The position numbers and the translations under genes are program-made. Shown in pieces: positions 25,784 to 34,732 of a stretch of 64,000 nucleotides of DNA. Source of the DNA: Bacillus sp. EB106-08-02-XG196 (GTDB taxonomy: Bacteria; Bacillota; Bacilli; Bacillales; Cytobacillaceae); assembly GCF_013396335.1 (NCBI RefSeq), contig NZ_JABWSY010000001.1, forward strand, positions 323,869 to 387,868, written 5' to 3'. The number at the start of each line of letters is the position of its first letter. Within the stretch, counting starts at the first letter, position 1. The notes beneath the pieces were generated by a model that was given only the letters and a program-made list of their open reading frames with translations, made no database searches and was not told the origin of the DNA.

Positions 25784-26726
25784 AAGTTGGTTCTGCTCCC
25801 TTTCTGCTCATGATGCCTGACCGTTTCCAAATGAACCCGACGATCAAAGTTAAGGTAATGGCTACACCCAGCCGTATTAAAAAGAGCGGCCAGACCGGGA
25901 TACCCAGCGGGATAAAGATAAGTGTATCTTCGACAACTGCATGGCAGGCCATTAGAAAAATAAAAGCGAGCGTTAAATCCTTTTTACTCACTCCATCTTC
26001 CTCCACTGCCTGGATTACAACCCCTGCACCAAAGGCGAGCCCAAATAACAAACCAGCAGCCATTGTCGTAGAAGTATTTTCATTCATTCCTAGACTCCTA
26101 GTGATGGGAGACATCCCACGTGAAAACTTCTTAAGCCATTGAAAGTCTTTTAAAATTTGAATAACAATCATCAACGGGATGACAATCATCGCTAACTGCA
26201 GGATTCCTAGTCCCGCCTTTTCAATCGCTGCGAGTACAATGGAACCAATTCCGGAGATTGTTTCATCACTTTGTGCTTGAATCATTCCATATTGGGCAGT
26301 CTCGCTGCCTCCCTGCCAAACTAAATTGATCACGATAGCAGAAGTAAAAGCAAGTCCCAGCCTAGTAACTAGTACAAGCCAAAGCTTTACGCCAACTTTC
26401 ATAGCAACGCCCGATTCTACAATTAAATTATGAGAAAACGAGAGCATAACAGCTAAAATAAATACTTCCTTTACTGTAAAATCAAGGGTTAGGATAGCGC
26501 CAATTGCCGCATATAGATTGAGAAAGTTCCCTAAGACAAGAGGTATAGCCGCATCTCCTGACAAGCCAAGCAATTTCATCAATGGTGCAATTGCCTCAAT
26601 TACCCACGGTAATACGGGGGTATACTGGAGCAAAGCCACAATGAGGGTTACTGGAAAAATAATTTTCCCCAAGGTCCATGTTGTTTTGATCCCCACCTGA
26701 AAACCCTTTTTAATCGAGTTAATCAT
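25773..26726 (-). CDS. yvoD: Nucleoside recognition (Gate) domain membrane protein YvoD
   Basis: A 317-residue polytopic membrane protein with about eight hydrophobic segments and the Gate/nucleoside-recognition domain also found in spore maturation proteins SpmA/B and FeoB ([20 protein letters not shown] in part, [30 protein letters not shown]). Transport substrate unknown. It lies between lgt (18 nt) and ppaX (overlap) in the conserved hprK-lgt-yvoD-ppaX order. Confidence 0.9.
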   Translation of the reverse strand: MINSIKKGFQVGIKTTWTLGKIIFPVTLIVALLQYTPVLPWVIEAIAPLMKLLGLSGDAAIPLVLGNFLNLYAAIGAILTLDFTVKEVFILAVMLSFSHNLIVESGVAMKVGVKLWLVLVTRLGLAFTSAIVINLVWQGGSETAQYGMIQAQSDETISGIGSIVLAAIEKAGLGILQLAMIVIPLMIVIQILKDFQWLKKFSRGMSPITRSLGMNENTSTTMAAGLLFGLAFGAGVVIQAVEEDGVSKKDLTLAFIFLMACHAVVEDTLIFIPLGIPVWPLFLIRLGVAITLTLIVGFIWKRSGIMSRKGAEPTYEK

Positions 26727-26744
26727 TTCTCCGATTTCTCCTTT

Positions 26745-27575
26745 TTAGTGCGTAAAAGCTTGATTGTTTTTGTCTAAGTATCTGTCTTTCGCTAGATTCT
26801 TCTTTCGACGGTAAATTAGGATTAACACAGCACCAATAATTAAAACGATTGAGATGGATTGTGCCATCCTGAGGCCGCCCAGCATTAAACTATCTGTTCT
26901 TAAGCCTTCTATGAAGAAACGACCGACAGAATACCAAATCACATAAGATAGGAATAGCTCCCCGCGGCGCAGGTTCACCCTTCTAAGCATAATTAATAGA
27001 GCAAAGCCGACGATATTCCAAATAGACTCATATAAGAAGGTCGGATGATAGTAGGCACCATTAATATACATTTGATTAATGATAAACTCAGGCAGCTGGA
27101 GGTTTTCAAGGAAAGTTCTAGTGACTTCTCCTCCGTGTGCTTCCTGATTCATGAAATTTCCCCACCGGCCAATGGCCTGACCTAATATAATACTTGGTGC
27201 GGCAATATCGGCAATTTTCCAAAACGAAATCCCGCGTTTTTTAGCGAAAATATAGGTTGTTACAACGGAACCAATTAGTGCACCATGGATGGCAATGCCG
27301 CCATTCCAAATCTGAATGATTTGACTTGGATGCTGCGAATAATAGCCCCATTCAAAAATAACGTAATATAATCGTGCAGAGAGGATGGCAATGGGGATTG
27401 CCCAAAGCATTAAGTCTGCAAAGGTATCCTTTGGAAGCCCCCTCTTATCTCCTTCTCTAATGGCAAGAAAAAGTGCCAATGCTAAACCAGAACCGATAAT
27501 GAGACCATACCAGTGGACTTGTATGGGTCCTAAGGCAAAAGCAATTGGGTCAAGCGGCTGTATAGTTGAATTCAT
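26745..27575 (-). CDS. lgt: Phosphatidylglycerol-prolipoprotein diacylglyceryl transferase
   Basis: Membrane enzyme that adds diacylglycerol to the lipobox cysteine of preprolipoproteins; it would modify the lipoproteins found here (ZnuA-like, YdhK-like, galactonate binding protein). The 276-residue protein has about seven membrane spans, [10 protein letters not shown] near the N-terminus, the catalytic-loop motif [11 protein letters not shown], and the Lgt signature [14 protein letters not shown]. It lies 20 nt after hprK and has an AGGAG site. Confidence 0.97.
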   Translation of the reverse strand: MNSTIQPLDPIAFALGPIQVHWYGLIIGSGLALALFLAIREGDKRGLPKDTFADLMLWAIPIAILSARLYYVIFEWGYYSQHPSQIIQIWNGGIAIHGALIGSVVTTYIFAKKRGISFWKIADIAAPSIILGQAIGRWGNFMNQEAHGGEVTRTFLENLQLPEFIINQMYINGAYYHPTFLYESIWNIVGFALLIMLRRVNLRRGELFLSYVIWYSVGRFFIEGLRTDSLMLGGLRMAQSISIVLIIGAVLILIYRRKKNLAKDRYLDKNNQAFTH

Positions 27576-27595
27576 ACCATTTCTCCTTTTTTAAA

Positions 27596-28528
27596 TTATT
27601 CCTCGTGTTCTCCATCCTCAATAACATCAGATAGGCGTTCTGTAAATTGTTGTGCAGCATTGACCCCCATTCTTTTTAGACGATAGTTCATTGCAGCTAC
27701 TTCAATAATAACAGCTAGGTTTCGGCCGGGACGGACTGGAACGGTGATTTTTGTAATCTCCGTATCAATGATTTTCATTTTCTCTTCATCTAATCCAAGA
27801 CGGTCGTATTGCTTCGTGGCATCCCAAATTTCCAGGTTTATCACCATGGTAATTCGTTTATTGCTGCGAACAGCCCCCGCTCCAAAAAGAGTCATGACAT
27901 TAATAATCCCTAGCCCGCGAATTTCTAATAAATGCTCAATTAAGTCTGGCGATGCTCCAACGAGCGTGTCCTGGTCTTCCTGACGAATTTCTACACAGTC
28001 ATCAGCCACAAGCCTGTGCCCGCGTTTAACCAGCTCTAATGCTGTTTCACTTTTACCTACACCACTTTTCCCTGTAATTAATACCCCGATTCCATAGATA
28101 TCAACTAAAACACCATGGACGGCTGTCGTTGGGGCAAGCTTACTTTCTAAAAAGTTCGTTAACCTGCTTGAAAAACGTGTTGTTTTCATGTTTGAACGCA
28201 GTACGGGAACGGATTCTCGCTCAGAAGCTTCAATCAGTTCTTCAGGAATCTCTAATCCTCTTGTAAGAATGATGGCAGGAGTGATGTCTGTGCATAATCG
28301 TTCCATTCTTGAAATGCGTTCCTTTTTGGACAATCCCTCAAAGAAAGAAAGCTCCGTTTTACCTAATAGCTGAATTCGTTCTGCCGGATAATATTCAAAA
28401 TATCCAGCGAGCTCAATTCCCGGTCTTGAAATATCACTCGTAGTAATGGGACGATCAATTCCTTCTTCACCGCTAATTAATTCTAGTTGGAATCTTTCAT
28501 AAATATCCTTCGTGCGTACCTTTGGCAA
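27596..28528 (-). CDS. hprK: HPr kinase/phosphorylase
   Basis: Sensor enzyme of carbon catabolite repression: phosphorylates HPr and Crh on Ser46 and reverses it by phosphorolysis. The 310-residue protein has Walker A GKSGVGKS at residues 153-160, His139 before it, [11 protein letters not shown] after it, and the C-terminal signature segment [10 protein letters not shown]. Partners in this window are Crh (11412-11669) and PpaX (25136-25783). It is first of the hprK-lgt-yvoD-ppaX-yvoF cluster. Confidence 0.97.
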   Translation of the reverse strand: MPKVRTKDIYERFQLELISGEEGIDRPITTSDISRPGIELAGYFEYYPAERIQLLGKTELSFFEGLSKKERISRMERLCTDITPAIILTRGLEIPEELIEASERESVPVLRSNMKTTRFSSRLTNFLESKLAPTTAVHGVLVDIYGIGVLITGKSGVGKSETALELVKRGHRLVADDCVEIRQEDQDTLVGASPDLIEHLLEIRGLGIINVMTLFGAGAVRSNKRITMVINLEIWDATKQYDRLGLDEEKMKIIDTEITKITVPVRPGRNLAVIIEVAAMNYRLKRMGVNAAQQFTERLSDVIEDGEHEE

Positions 28529-28715
28529 AAGTTTTCCTCCTTAATAGAAAAGCGAAAGCGCACTCAGCGCTGCAGCTAGATAGTCTCATGGCTTAACTCA
28601 ATTAATTTCTTCTTATTTTAGCACTATTTAATTAAATTTCATAACCAAATGGAAGTTATTCGGTTTTTAATACAATCCTCAATTAATGGGAAAATAAATA
28701 GGAATGAAATACACA

Positions 28716-28751
28716 ACTGGTATAGACAACTATTCCACTTGGAGCTATAAT
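28716..28751 (+). promoter_or_regulatory. nagAB-nagR promoter with NagR (dre) operator
   Basis: ACTGGTATAGACAACT (28716-28731) matches the DasR/NagR-type dre operator. It overlaps the -35 TAGACA of a sigma-A promoter with 17-bp spacing and a perfect -10 TATAAT (28746-28751). NagR binding would block RNA polymerase directly. Upstream, 28546-28580 holds an AGCGC-rich remnant of an intergenic repeat; the rest of the 28529-28715 gap shows nothing I can name. Confidence 0.88.
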
Positions 28752-28792
28752 AAACTCATAAAGGTACTATTTTTGAAATGGAGATGAAGATT

Positions 28793-29971
28793 TTGAGCCT
28801 ACTTTTAATGGTTCATGGCAAGGCAGTTCTAGAAAATGAAGTAGCGGAATCTATCTATATTTATATGGAACATGGAAAAATCAAAGAGATTGGTCCTATT
28901 GAAACTCTTCCTTCCCATTTAAAAGATGTTGAGAAAATAGAAATCTCAAAGAAACAACATGTTGTTCCCGGTTTTATTGATGTCCACATACATGGAGCTG
29001 CAGGTGCAGATACCATGGATGCGACAATAGAAGCGTTAGAAACAATGGCAAAAGCTCTGCCTGCTGAAGGAACTACAAGCTTTTTAGCCACAACCATTAC
29101 CCAAAAACACAAAAATATCGAAAATGCTCTGAGTAATGCGGCATCTTACCTAAAAGGACACAATGACTCTGGTAAATCAGACATTCTCGGTGTTCATTTA
29201 GAAGGACCGTTTATAAATGCAAAACGAGCTGGTGCACAGCCGAAGGAATACATTATCGATCCTGATATTGAATTATTTAAGCATTGGCAGGAGCTTGCTG
29301 AAGGAAGCATTAAATTAGTAACCGTAGCCCCTGAACTTGAGAACGGGACAAACTTTGTTGCCTATTTGCATGAAAATGATGTGATTGCTTCTATTGGTCA
29401 CTCGGACGCGATTTACGAAGAGATGGAAAAGGCCGTTGAGGCAGGAGCTAAACAGGTAACACATTTATTTAATGGCATGAGAGGAATTCATCATCGTGAA
29501 CCTGGGGTTGCCGGTTCCGCTCTTCTTTTTAAAGAATTAATGGTGGAATTAATTGCCGATGGGATTCATGTTCGTCCCGAGGTAATGAAGCTTGTCATTA
29601 ATGCTAAAGGAACAGAGGGCATGATTTTAATAACAGATGCAATGAGGGCAAAATGCCTAAAAAATGGAGTTTATGATCTTGGCGGGCAAGATGTATCCGT
29701 TAGTGATGGAAAAGCTCTACTTGCCGACGGAACACTTGCTGGCAGTATTTTAAAAATGAACGACTCTATTAAAAACATCCTAGAAGCTGCAGACATTTCT
29801 CTATCAGAAGCTGTTCAAATGGCAAGCGTGAATCCTGCCAAACAATTAAAAGTCTATGACACTAAAGGAAGCATTTCGCCAGGAAAAGATGCAGATATAA
29901 CGATTTTATCAAATGAATATCAAGTTGAAATGACATTCTGCCGTGGAGAAATTGCATATAAAAAGGGGTAA
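28793..29971 (+). CDS. nagA: N-acetylglucosamine-6-phosphate deacetylase
   Basis: Amidohydrolase that removes acetate from GlcNAc-6-P, first step of cytosolic amino-sugar use and cell-wall recycling. The barrel carries the HIHG metal motif (GFIDVHIHGAAGADTMDA in part), catalytic-site glutamate in HLEGPFI, the GHSDA histidine, and HHREPGVAG. The start is uncertain: I take TTG 28793 because GGAG is 9 nt upstream; ATG at 28778 (five residues longer, 397 in total) lacks a well-spaced ribosome site. First gene of nagA-nagB-nagR. Confidence 0.95.
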   Translation: MSLLLMVHGKAVLENEVAESIYIYMEHGKIKEIGPIETLPSHLKDVEKIEISKKQHVVPGFIDVHIHGAAGADTMDATIEALETMAKALPAEGTTSFLATTITQKHKNIENALSNAASYLKGHNDSGKSDILGVHLEGPFINAKRAGAQPKEYIIDPDIELFKHWQELAEGSIKLVTVAPELENGTNFVAYLHENDVIASIGHSDAIYEEMEKAVEAGAKQVTHLFNGMRGIHHREPGVAGSALLFKELMVELIADGIHVRPEVMKLVINAKGTEGMILITDAMRAKCLKNGVYDLGGQDVSVSDGKALLADGTLAGSILKMNDSIKNILEAADISLSEAVQMASVNPAKQLKVYDTKGSISPGKDADITILSNEYQVEMTFCRGEIAYKKG

Positions 29972-29975
29972 TACC

Positions 29976-30701
29976 ATGAAACTAATTCGTACAGAAAATT
30001 ATGCAGAGATGAGCTTAGAGGCTGGAAAAATCATCGTTGACAAAATACGCTCTAACCCAAGCCTAACGCTGGGATTGGCTACAGGAAGCACGCCAAAAGG
30101 TGTTTATGATTATTTAATCCAGGATTATGAGGCAAATAGAACATCGTATACGAAGGTGAAATCTGTCAATTTAGATGAATATATTGGACTTCCTGCAAAG
30201 GACCCGAATAGCTACCATTATTTCATGAACCAAAATTTATTTAGCCATTTGGATATTAGCGAAAATCATACTCATATTCCAAATGGAGCGGCCGGGGATT
30301 TAGAACAGGAATGTCTTCGATACGAACAGCTCATTAAAGAGCTTGGAGGGATTGACCTTCAACTTCTCGGTATCGGAGAAAACGGACATATAGGTTTTAA
30401 TGAACCAGGAACCGCCTTTAACAGCAGGACTCACATCGTCACGTTAGCCCACAATACAAGGGAAGCAAACTCACGATTTTTTAACTCTCTTGACGAAGTG
30501 CCTGCACATGCGATCACAATGGGAATTGCCTCCATCCTTGAAAGCAAGGAAATTCTCCTGCTGGTTTCAGGAGAAAGAAAAGCCGAGGCATTAGCCAAGT
30601 TTGTAAATGGAGAAATAAGCGAGGATTTCCCTGCCTCTGCACTAAAGTATCATGAAAATGTAACTGTCATTGCTGATAGAGATGCATTAAAATATATCTA
30701 G
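29976..30701 (+). CDS. nagB: Glucosamine-6-phosphate deaminase
   Basis: Converts glucosamine 6-phosphate to fructose 6-phosphate plus ammonia, feeding the glycolytic genes at the left of the window. The 241-residue protein has the substrate-binding LATGSTP loop, the catalytic Asp in SVNLDEYIGL, the GIGENGHIGFNEPG motif and the HNTREANSRFF lid. ATG 29976 has AAAGGGG 9 nt upstream, lying over the nagA stop region. Cotranscribed with nagA and nagR. Confidence 0.97.
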   Translation: MKLIRTENYAEMSLEAGKIIVDKIRSNPSLTLGLATGSTPKGVYDYLIQDYEANRTSYTKVKSVNLDEYIGLPAKDPNSYHYFMNQNLFSHLDISENHTHIPNGAAGDLEQECLRYEQLIKELGGIDLQLLGIGENGHIGFNEPGTAFNSRTHIVTLAHNTREANSRFFNSLDEVPAHAITMGIASILESKEILLLVSGERKAEALAKFVNGEISEDFPASALKYHENVTVIADRDALKYI

Positions 30702-30728
30702 TACTTTTCTCTCGGAGGAGGTGTTTAC

Positions 30729-31451
30729 ATGATAAACAAAAATTCACCGGTTCCCATTTATCATCAACTAGAAGAGTACATTAAACAACAAATAGAGAAT
30801 GGCATTTTAGCGGAAGAAAGTGTTATTCCCTCAGAACGGGAATTTGCAGAGCGCTTTCAAATAAGCCGAATGACAGTCAGACAGGCCATTAATAATTTGG
30901 TTTCTGAAGGCTTTTTAAAAAGACAAAAAGGCAGAGGCACATTTGTTACTAAGAAAAAGGTCGAACAAGAACTACAAGGAATGACGAGTTTTACGGAGGA
31001 CATGCTCTCGAGGGGGATGAAACCAAGCAGCATCTTGTTATCCTTTCAAATTATCCCAGCTGGCAAAAAAACAGCTCTTGCTCTTAGGATAGAAGAAGCT
31101 GATTCTGTTTATAAAATTAAACGGATCCGTTTAGCAGATGGTGCCCCAATGGCACTTGAAACGGCGTATATCCCAGTCGAAATTGTCCCAGGGCTGACTG
31201 AGGAAAACAGTAACCTTTCACTTTACCAATACATCGAGGAAAATCTTGCTCTGTCGATAAGTGAGGCGACTCAAGAAATTGAAGCATCTACAGCTGATAC
31301 TTTAGACGCGGAAACCTTGGAAATCAATATCGGCGACCCCATCCTCTTGATAGAGCGGATTTCTTATTTACAAGAGGATATACCCTTTGAATTGGTAAAA
31401 TCAACCTTTCGTGCAGACCGATATCGCTTTATTCATACCATGAAACGGTAA
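30729..31451 (+). CDS. nagR: GntR/HutC-family repressor NagR (YvoA)
   Basis: Repressor of amino-sugar genes that leaves its operator when it binds glucosamine-6-phosphate or GlcNAc-6-phosphate. The 240-residue protein has an N-terminal winged helix-turn-helix of GntR type (IPSEREFAERFQISRMTVRQ in part) and a C-terminal UTRA effector domain (from about residue 85). GGAGGAGGTG precedes ATG. It is the third gene of the operon, so it represses its own transcription through the dre site at 28716. Confidence 0.95.
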   Translation: MINKNSPVPIYHQLEEYIKQQIENGILAEESVIPSEREFAERFQISRMTVRQAINNLVSEGFLKRQKGRGTFVTKKKVEQELQGMTSFTEDMLSRGMKPSSILLSFQIIPAGKKTALALRIEEADSVYKIKRIRLADGAPMALETAYIPVEIVPGLTEENSNLSLYQYIEENLALSISEATQEIEASTADTLDAETLEINIGDPILLIERISYLQEDIPFELVKSTFRADRYRFIHTMKR

Positions 31452-31487
31452 GAAAAGCGGAATCGTCAGAACTTTAGGTATACAAAT

Positions 31488-31527
31488 AAAGAAAACCCGC
31501 CAATCATTGATTGGCGGATTTTCTTTA
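31488..31527 (+). terminator. Terminator of nagA-nagB-nagR
   Basis: AAAGAAAACCCGCCAATCA pairs with TGATTGGCGGATTTTCTTT (one mismatch) around a very short loop; the 3' arm ends in TTTTCTTT. Confidence 0.85.
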
Positions 31528-31572
31528 TAATGTTGTGGGATTCTTTATTTAATTAAGGACCTGATAGTGATA

Positions 31573-31810
31573 CAGGGTTATCTTCTACGGATATCATTTA
31601 CTCCGAATGATTCCCGACAAAGATCTTTTTACTTTCACACGGGAATCATTCCTCTCGAATGGTTACAGGCAAAGCTCTTTTTCCTCTCTCACGGGAATCA
31701 TTCCTCTCGAATGATTCCCGTTAAAGGTCTTTTTCCTCATCCACGGGCATTATTCTTTTGAATGGTTACCGCTCTAACCTTATTTCCTCTTTTACAACCA
31801 TCATTTCCAA
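31573..31810. repeat. Second 52-bp hairpin repeat array (about 4 copies)
   Basis: Units begin at 31605, 31657, 31709 (51 bp) and 31760 (decayed), with a degenerate partial copy before 31605. A full unit contains GAATGATTCCCG and, about 20 nt later, its exact complement CGGGAATCATTC, giving a 12-bp stem with a CTTTTT-pyrimidine loop, then a CTC linker. Some arms have drifted (GAATGGTTAC). The sequence is unlike the array at 1-267, but period and architecture are the same. This array fills most of the 487-bp gap between nagR and the amidase gene; I see no gene in it. Confidence 0.88.
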
Positions 31811-31888
31811 TGCTCTTAATCCTACAATAGGTCAATTGCTTTATTTTTCACAAATTACCCATATTCAATGTCCACTTTTGCCTTTTCC

Positions 31889-31897
31889 CATATGATA
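31889..31897 (+). promoter_or_regulatory. Possible sigma-K -10 element of the amidase gene
   Basis: CATATGATA fits CATAnnnTA, the -10 of mother-cell sigma-K promoters. A matching AC -35 at proper spacing is not clear, so this is a weak call. It fits the late-sporulation expression known for B. subtilis cwlC. Confidence 0.3.
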
Positions 31898-31938
31898 ATA
31901 GTGAGCAAAATATTCATGACATAAGGAGAGTGATAAAA

Positions 31939-32763
31939 ATGAAATTCATGCTCGATGCCGGCCACGGCTATAACACAGCTGGAAAAAGAACAATCGATGG
32001 AATGCGCGAATACGAATTCACCAGAAAGGTAGCAGCTTTCGCGAGAGATTTGCTAACCTCCTATCAAAATGTCACCGTCTATTTCGCCCATTCCGATGAA
32101 CGAGACGTTCCTTTGCAAGAGCGGACTAATACCGCCAACCGCCTAAATGTCGATGCGTATGTGTCCATTCACGCTAACGCCTATGGGTCAACCTGGAATG
32201 ACGCTAATGGAATTGAGACCTACGTATATACGACGAATCACCAGGAGACCTATCAATTAGCACAAAAGGTTCAAAACAATATGGTCTCGTTAACCGGTCT
32301 TAGAAGCCGCGGCGTTAAAACAGCAAGTTTCCACGTTCTTCGTGAAACGAATATGCCAGCCATTCTTGTTGAATGTGGCTTTATGACCAATAGAAATGAA
32401 GCAGGTTTAATGCGTACAGAAGATTTCCAAAGAAAATGTGCCCTAGCCATTGTCAATGCACTTGCTGCCCAATATAATTTAACCAAGAAAGCAGCACCGC
32501 CACCTTCTACACCTAAACCTCCAAGTAATCCTGCCCCATCTGTTCGATCAGATTTGTTTAAAGTTCAAGCTGGTGCTTTTTCCGAAAAAAGCAATGCAGA
32601 TGCGCACGTTAAGAAGCTTAAATCCGATGGATTTGAAGCATTTGTTTCTACTGATGGCTTATACAAAGTACAAGCTGGTGCTTTCTCCGAACGAAAAAAT
32701 GCAGAAGCTCTCGTGGCACGCTTAAAGGCCAAAGGCTACCAAGCGTTTATTTTCACTGATTAA
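31939..32763 (+). CDS. N-acetylmuramoyl-L-alanine amidase with two SPOR domains (CwlC-like)
   Basis: Zinc amidase that cuts the stem peptide from muramic acid; CwlC lyses the mother cell at the end of sporulation. Residues 1-175 are Amidase_3 with LDAGHG, the Glu in GMREYEF, SIHANA and the late catalytic VECGFMTN. A proline-rich linker (about 185-205) follows, then two SPOR repeats (residues about 210-240 and 245-274), each with the KVQAGAFSE motif. There is no signal peptide, as in CwlC, so release may occur by lysis. ATG 31939 with AAGGAG is preferred over the upstream GTG. It is followed by a bidirectional terminator. Confidence 0.93.
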   Translation: MKFMLDAGHGYNTAGKRTIDGMREYEFTRKVAAFARDLLTSYQNVTVYFAHSDERDVPLQERTNTANRLNVDAYVSIHANAYGSTWNDANGIETYVYTTNHQETYQLAQKVQNNMVSLTGLRSRGVKTASFHVLRETNMPAILVECGFMTNRNEAGLMRTEDFQRKCALAIVNALAAQYNLTKKAAPPPSTPKPPSNPAPSVRSDLFKVQAGAFSEKSNADAHVKKLKSDGFEAFVSTDGLYKVQAGAFSERKNAEALVARLKAKGYQAFIFTD

Positions 32764-32764
32764 C

Positions 32765-32804
32765 AAAAAAAAACTAGCGCCAGATGGTTGCGCTAGTTTT
32801 TTTT
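32765..32804. terminator. Bidirectional terminator between the amidase gene and yvlD
   Basis: AAAAAACTAGCGC and GCGCTAGTTTTTT pair around a 9-nt loop, with long A/T runs on both sides, at a convergent junction. Confidence 0.9.
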
Positions 32805-33152
32805 AGACGATTTAAGAAGTGTTTTATCCAAAACCAGTGTGAATAGTGACATGATAACAGAGGCTAATAATGCCATTCCGAAACCTGCAATTTCAAACGC
32901 GTCACCCATCAAATAATCGGTTATCTCAAGAGTTATCGCATTAATAACAAATAAGAAGAGACCTAATGTTAAGATGGTAGCAGGCAAGGTTAAAATTACT
33001 AGAATCGGGCGAACGATGATGTTTATTATCGATAATAAAAAGCTCGCCGAAAGGGCAGCCGCAAATCCATCCAGCGCAAAGCTTTCAGAAAAATAGCCTG
33101 CAATCGCCATGAACAAAACACCATTGATTAAGATTCCAAGCAACCATTTCAT
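32793..33152 (-). CDS. yvlD: YvlD, phage-holin-4-like membrane protein
   Basis: A 119-residue protein with four predicted transmembrane helices, of the YvlD/holin superfamily IV type (IINIIVRPILVILTLPATIL in part). In B. subtilis yvlD belongs to the sigma-W-controlled yvlABCD operon and helps membrane stress resistance; a true holin role is not implied. It is the last gene of the local yvlA-yvlB-yvlD operon, and it ends in the shared terminator. Confidence 0.9.
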   Translation of the reverse strand: MKWLLGILINGVLFMAIAGYFSESFALDGFAAALSASFLLSIINIIVRPILVILTLPATILTLGLFLFVINAITLEITDYLMGDAFEIAGFGMALLASVIMSLFTLVLDKTLLKSSKKN

Positions 33153-33167
33153 TTATCAAATCTCCTA

Positions 33168-34286
33168 TTATTTGCTTACCTCATCCGATTTATGAAGTGT
33201 AATCGATCCTGTTTTCGTATCGACAAAGATCTTTAACATGCGGTCAGGATGATTAACCGATTGAAAGCGAAGCATTTTTTGAATCATTTCACTTTTTTCC
33301 TCAAGGACTTGAATTCCATCCAGCTTTATATTAAAACCACCAAGATTTGTTTTTAATTCGCCACTAGCAGCCACTCCATCAGGGATATACAAATCAATAC
33401 CGCCTGTCGTCGCTTTAGCTGCGATTAATTCACAGCGATTTCCTGTCAGGTTATAGGTGGTATTTCCATTTAAGGTTTGCGTTTCAACCTTTCTAAAGTC
33501 ACCATCTAGCTTGATGGCGCCATTAATGGTTTCAACCTCAAGGGCATCGATGGCACTCGTTTGAAGGGTAACATGACCATTTGCTGTTTCGATTTCTGCT
33601 CTTTTCCCGTTTAAACGGGCGAGTTCTATTTTCCCATTGGCTGTTTTCATACGCAAATCACCAATCGTTAATTCTTCACCTGATATAGGACCATTGAACA
33701 TTCTTACACGAACGGCTTCATATTCAGCCTGAGGAACATAGACCACCGCATCAACCTTCATCCATTTTTGCTGAGTCATGAACCTCAGTTTTTGTCCATC
33801 AATCGCAAAGAGGACATCTTTTAAAAAGTTTTCCCGGGCTTGTTCCGAGTTCTCTACACGATAAACCTTTGCCTGGCATTCAATCCGAACATCGTTTTGA
33901 TCCCAAGGTACCAGCTTAAGGGAGCCATTGGCAAGATCGATATCCATATCACGTAAGTATACATCGCCCTGATGAAAAATATGTGAGATTTCCACCGATT
34001 GGCCGAAATTCAAATCAAAGTCAAGGTCTTTAATCTTTTTCAATGCACTGTCGACAAAATCAAAGATTTTATCCTTTGCTGAATGAACTTTACCTTGTGT
34101 TGACTCTTCTTTCTTTGCTTCTTCAAACTTTAAGGCAGTTGAAATTTCTTGTGCAATTTGTTCCTGCTTTTGTTCCATCGTTTGGCTAGCTACCTCAAGC
34201 TCTTCTAGTAAGGTTAATGCCTCATCAACGCTAAGCTTTCCATCTTCAACCATTTTTAAAATTCTTTTACGTTCATCCTTCATCAT
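33168..34286 (-). CDS. yvlB: YvlB, SHOCT-like/DUF4097 adhesin-fold protein
   Basis: About 372 residues. The first 40 form a SHOCT-like helical motif (RILKMVEDGKLSVDEALTLLEELE in part: VEDGKLSVDEALTLLEEL). The rest, from about residue 105, is a DUF4097-type right-handed beta-helix with repeats such as ANGKIELARLNGKRAEIETANG (in part). Found in sigma-W envelope-stress operons with PspC-like proteins; molecular role unknown. Start is ATG 34286 or the adjacent ATG 34283, with GGAG 6-9 nt upstream. Confidence 0.88.
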   Translation of the reverse strand: MMKDERKRILKMVEDGKLSVDEALTLLEELEVASQTMEQKQEQIAQEISTALKFEEAKKEESTQGKVHSAKDKIFDFVDSALKKIKDLDFDLNFGQSVEISHIFHQGDVYLRDMDIDLANGSLKLVPWDQNDVRIECQAKVYRVENSEQARENFLKDVLFAIDGQKLRFMTQQKWMKVDAVVYVPQAEYEAVRVRMFNGPISGEELTIGDLRMKTANGKIELARLNGKRAEIETANGHVTLQTSAIDALEVETINGAIKLDGDFRKVETQTLNGNTTYNLTGNRCELIAAKATTGGIDLYIPDGVAASGELKTNLGGFNIKLDGIQVLEEKSEMIQKMLRFQSVNHPDRMLKIFVDTKTGSITLHKSDEVSK

Positions 34287-34317
34287 TATCCACTCCAATA
34301 AATGTATTCAATCAATC

Positions 34318-34635
34318 CTATTCCGTCATTAAAGCTTTTACGCCTTTTATGACATTCCAGATGGTGACAATTAAACTAACTAAGACCATAATACCGGCCG
34401 AAACCAGTGTGAAAACGGGAATGGCACCATTGTTTATAGCATTAATATCATTAAAAATAGCGAATATTAGCAGCGGAACAGGTATAAGTGGGATTAAATG
34501 CGATAAGAATGCTTTTTTTGCATGGCTTTTCGTTACGTCGTCTCCAGATGCAAGCATGACAACAAGCGGAAACAGTATTCCTGCAAAGAAAATACTAAAG
34601 TAACATAATCCTGAAAGAACCTTCCGAGTATCCAT
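34318..34635 (-). CDS. yvlA: DUF4870-like small membrane protein, YvlA position
   Basis: A 105-residue protein with three hydrophobic helices, resembling DUF4870 proteins: LCYFSIFFAGILFPLVVML, a basic loop with SHAKKAF, LIPVPLLIFAIF, and a final helix ending in VKALMTE. It is the first gene of the sigma-W-type operon (33-bp gap to yvlB). The PspC-like yvlC that lies between yvlB and yvlD in B. subtilis is missing here. Confidence 0.78.
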   Translation of the reverse strand: MDTRKVLSGLCYFSIFFAGILFPLVVMLASGDDVTKSHAKKAFLSHLIPLIPVPLLIFAIFNDINAINNGAIPVFTLVSAGIMVLVSLIVTIWNVIKGVKALMTE

Positions 34636-34663
34636 TAGTAATCACTCCCCCTTATTGGATATT

Positions 34664-34689
34664 TACGTATGGGGAATATGAAAGTTTCA
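34664..34689 (-). promoter_or_regulatory. Sigma-W promoter of the yvl operon
   Basis: TGAAAC, 16 bp, CGTA on the minus strand, 29 bp before the first start codon. It is a perfect match to the sigma-W consensus (TGAAAC-N16-CGTA), so the operon should respond to envelope stress. Confidence 0.88.
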
Positions 34690-34698
34690 TCCTATTGA

Positions 34699-34732
34699 TA
34701 AAAAAAGCTAAAACACAAGGTTTTAGCTTTTT
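34699..34732 (-). terminator. Terminator of uvrBA
   Basis: AAAAAGCTAAAAC pairs with GTTTTAGCTTTTT around CTTGT, followed by a T run on the minus strand. Its 5' arm overlaps the last codons of uvrA. Confidence 0.85.

Noticed and set aside
32793..33152. YvlD as a phage holin
   Set aside because: No phage genes surround it; it belongs to the sigma-W yvl operon.
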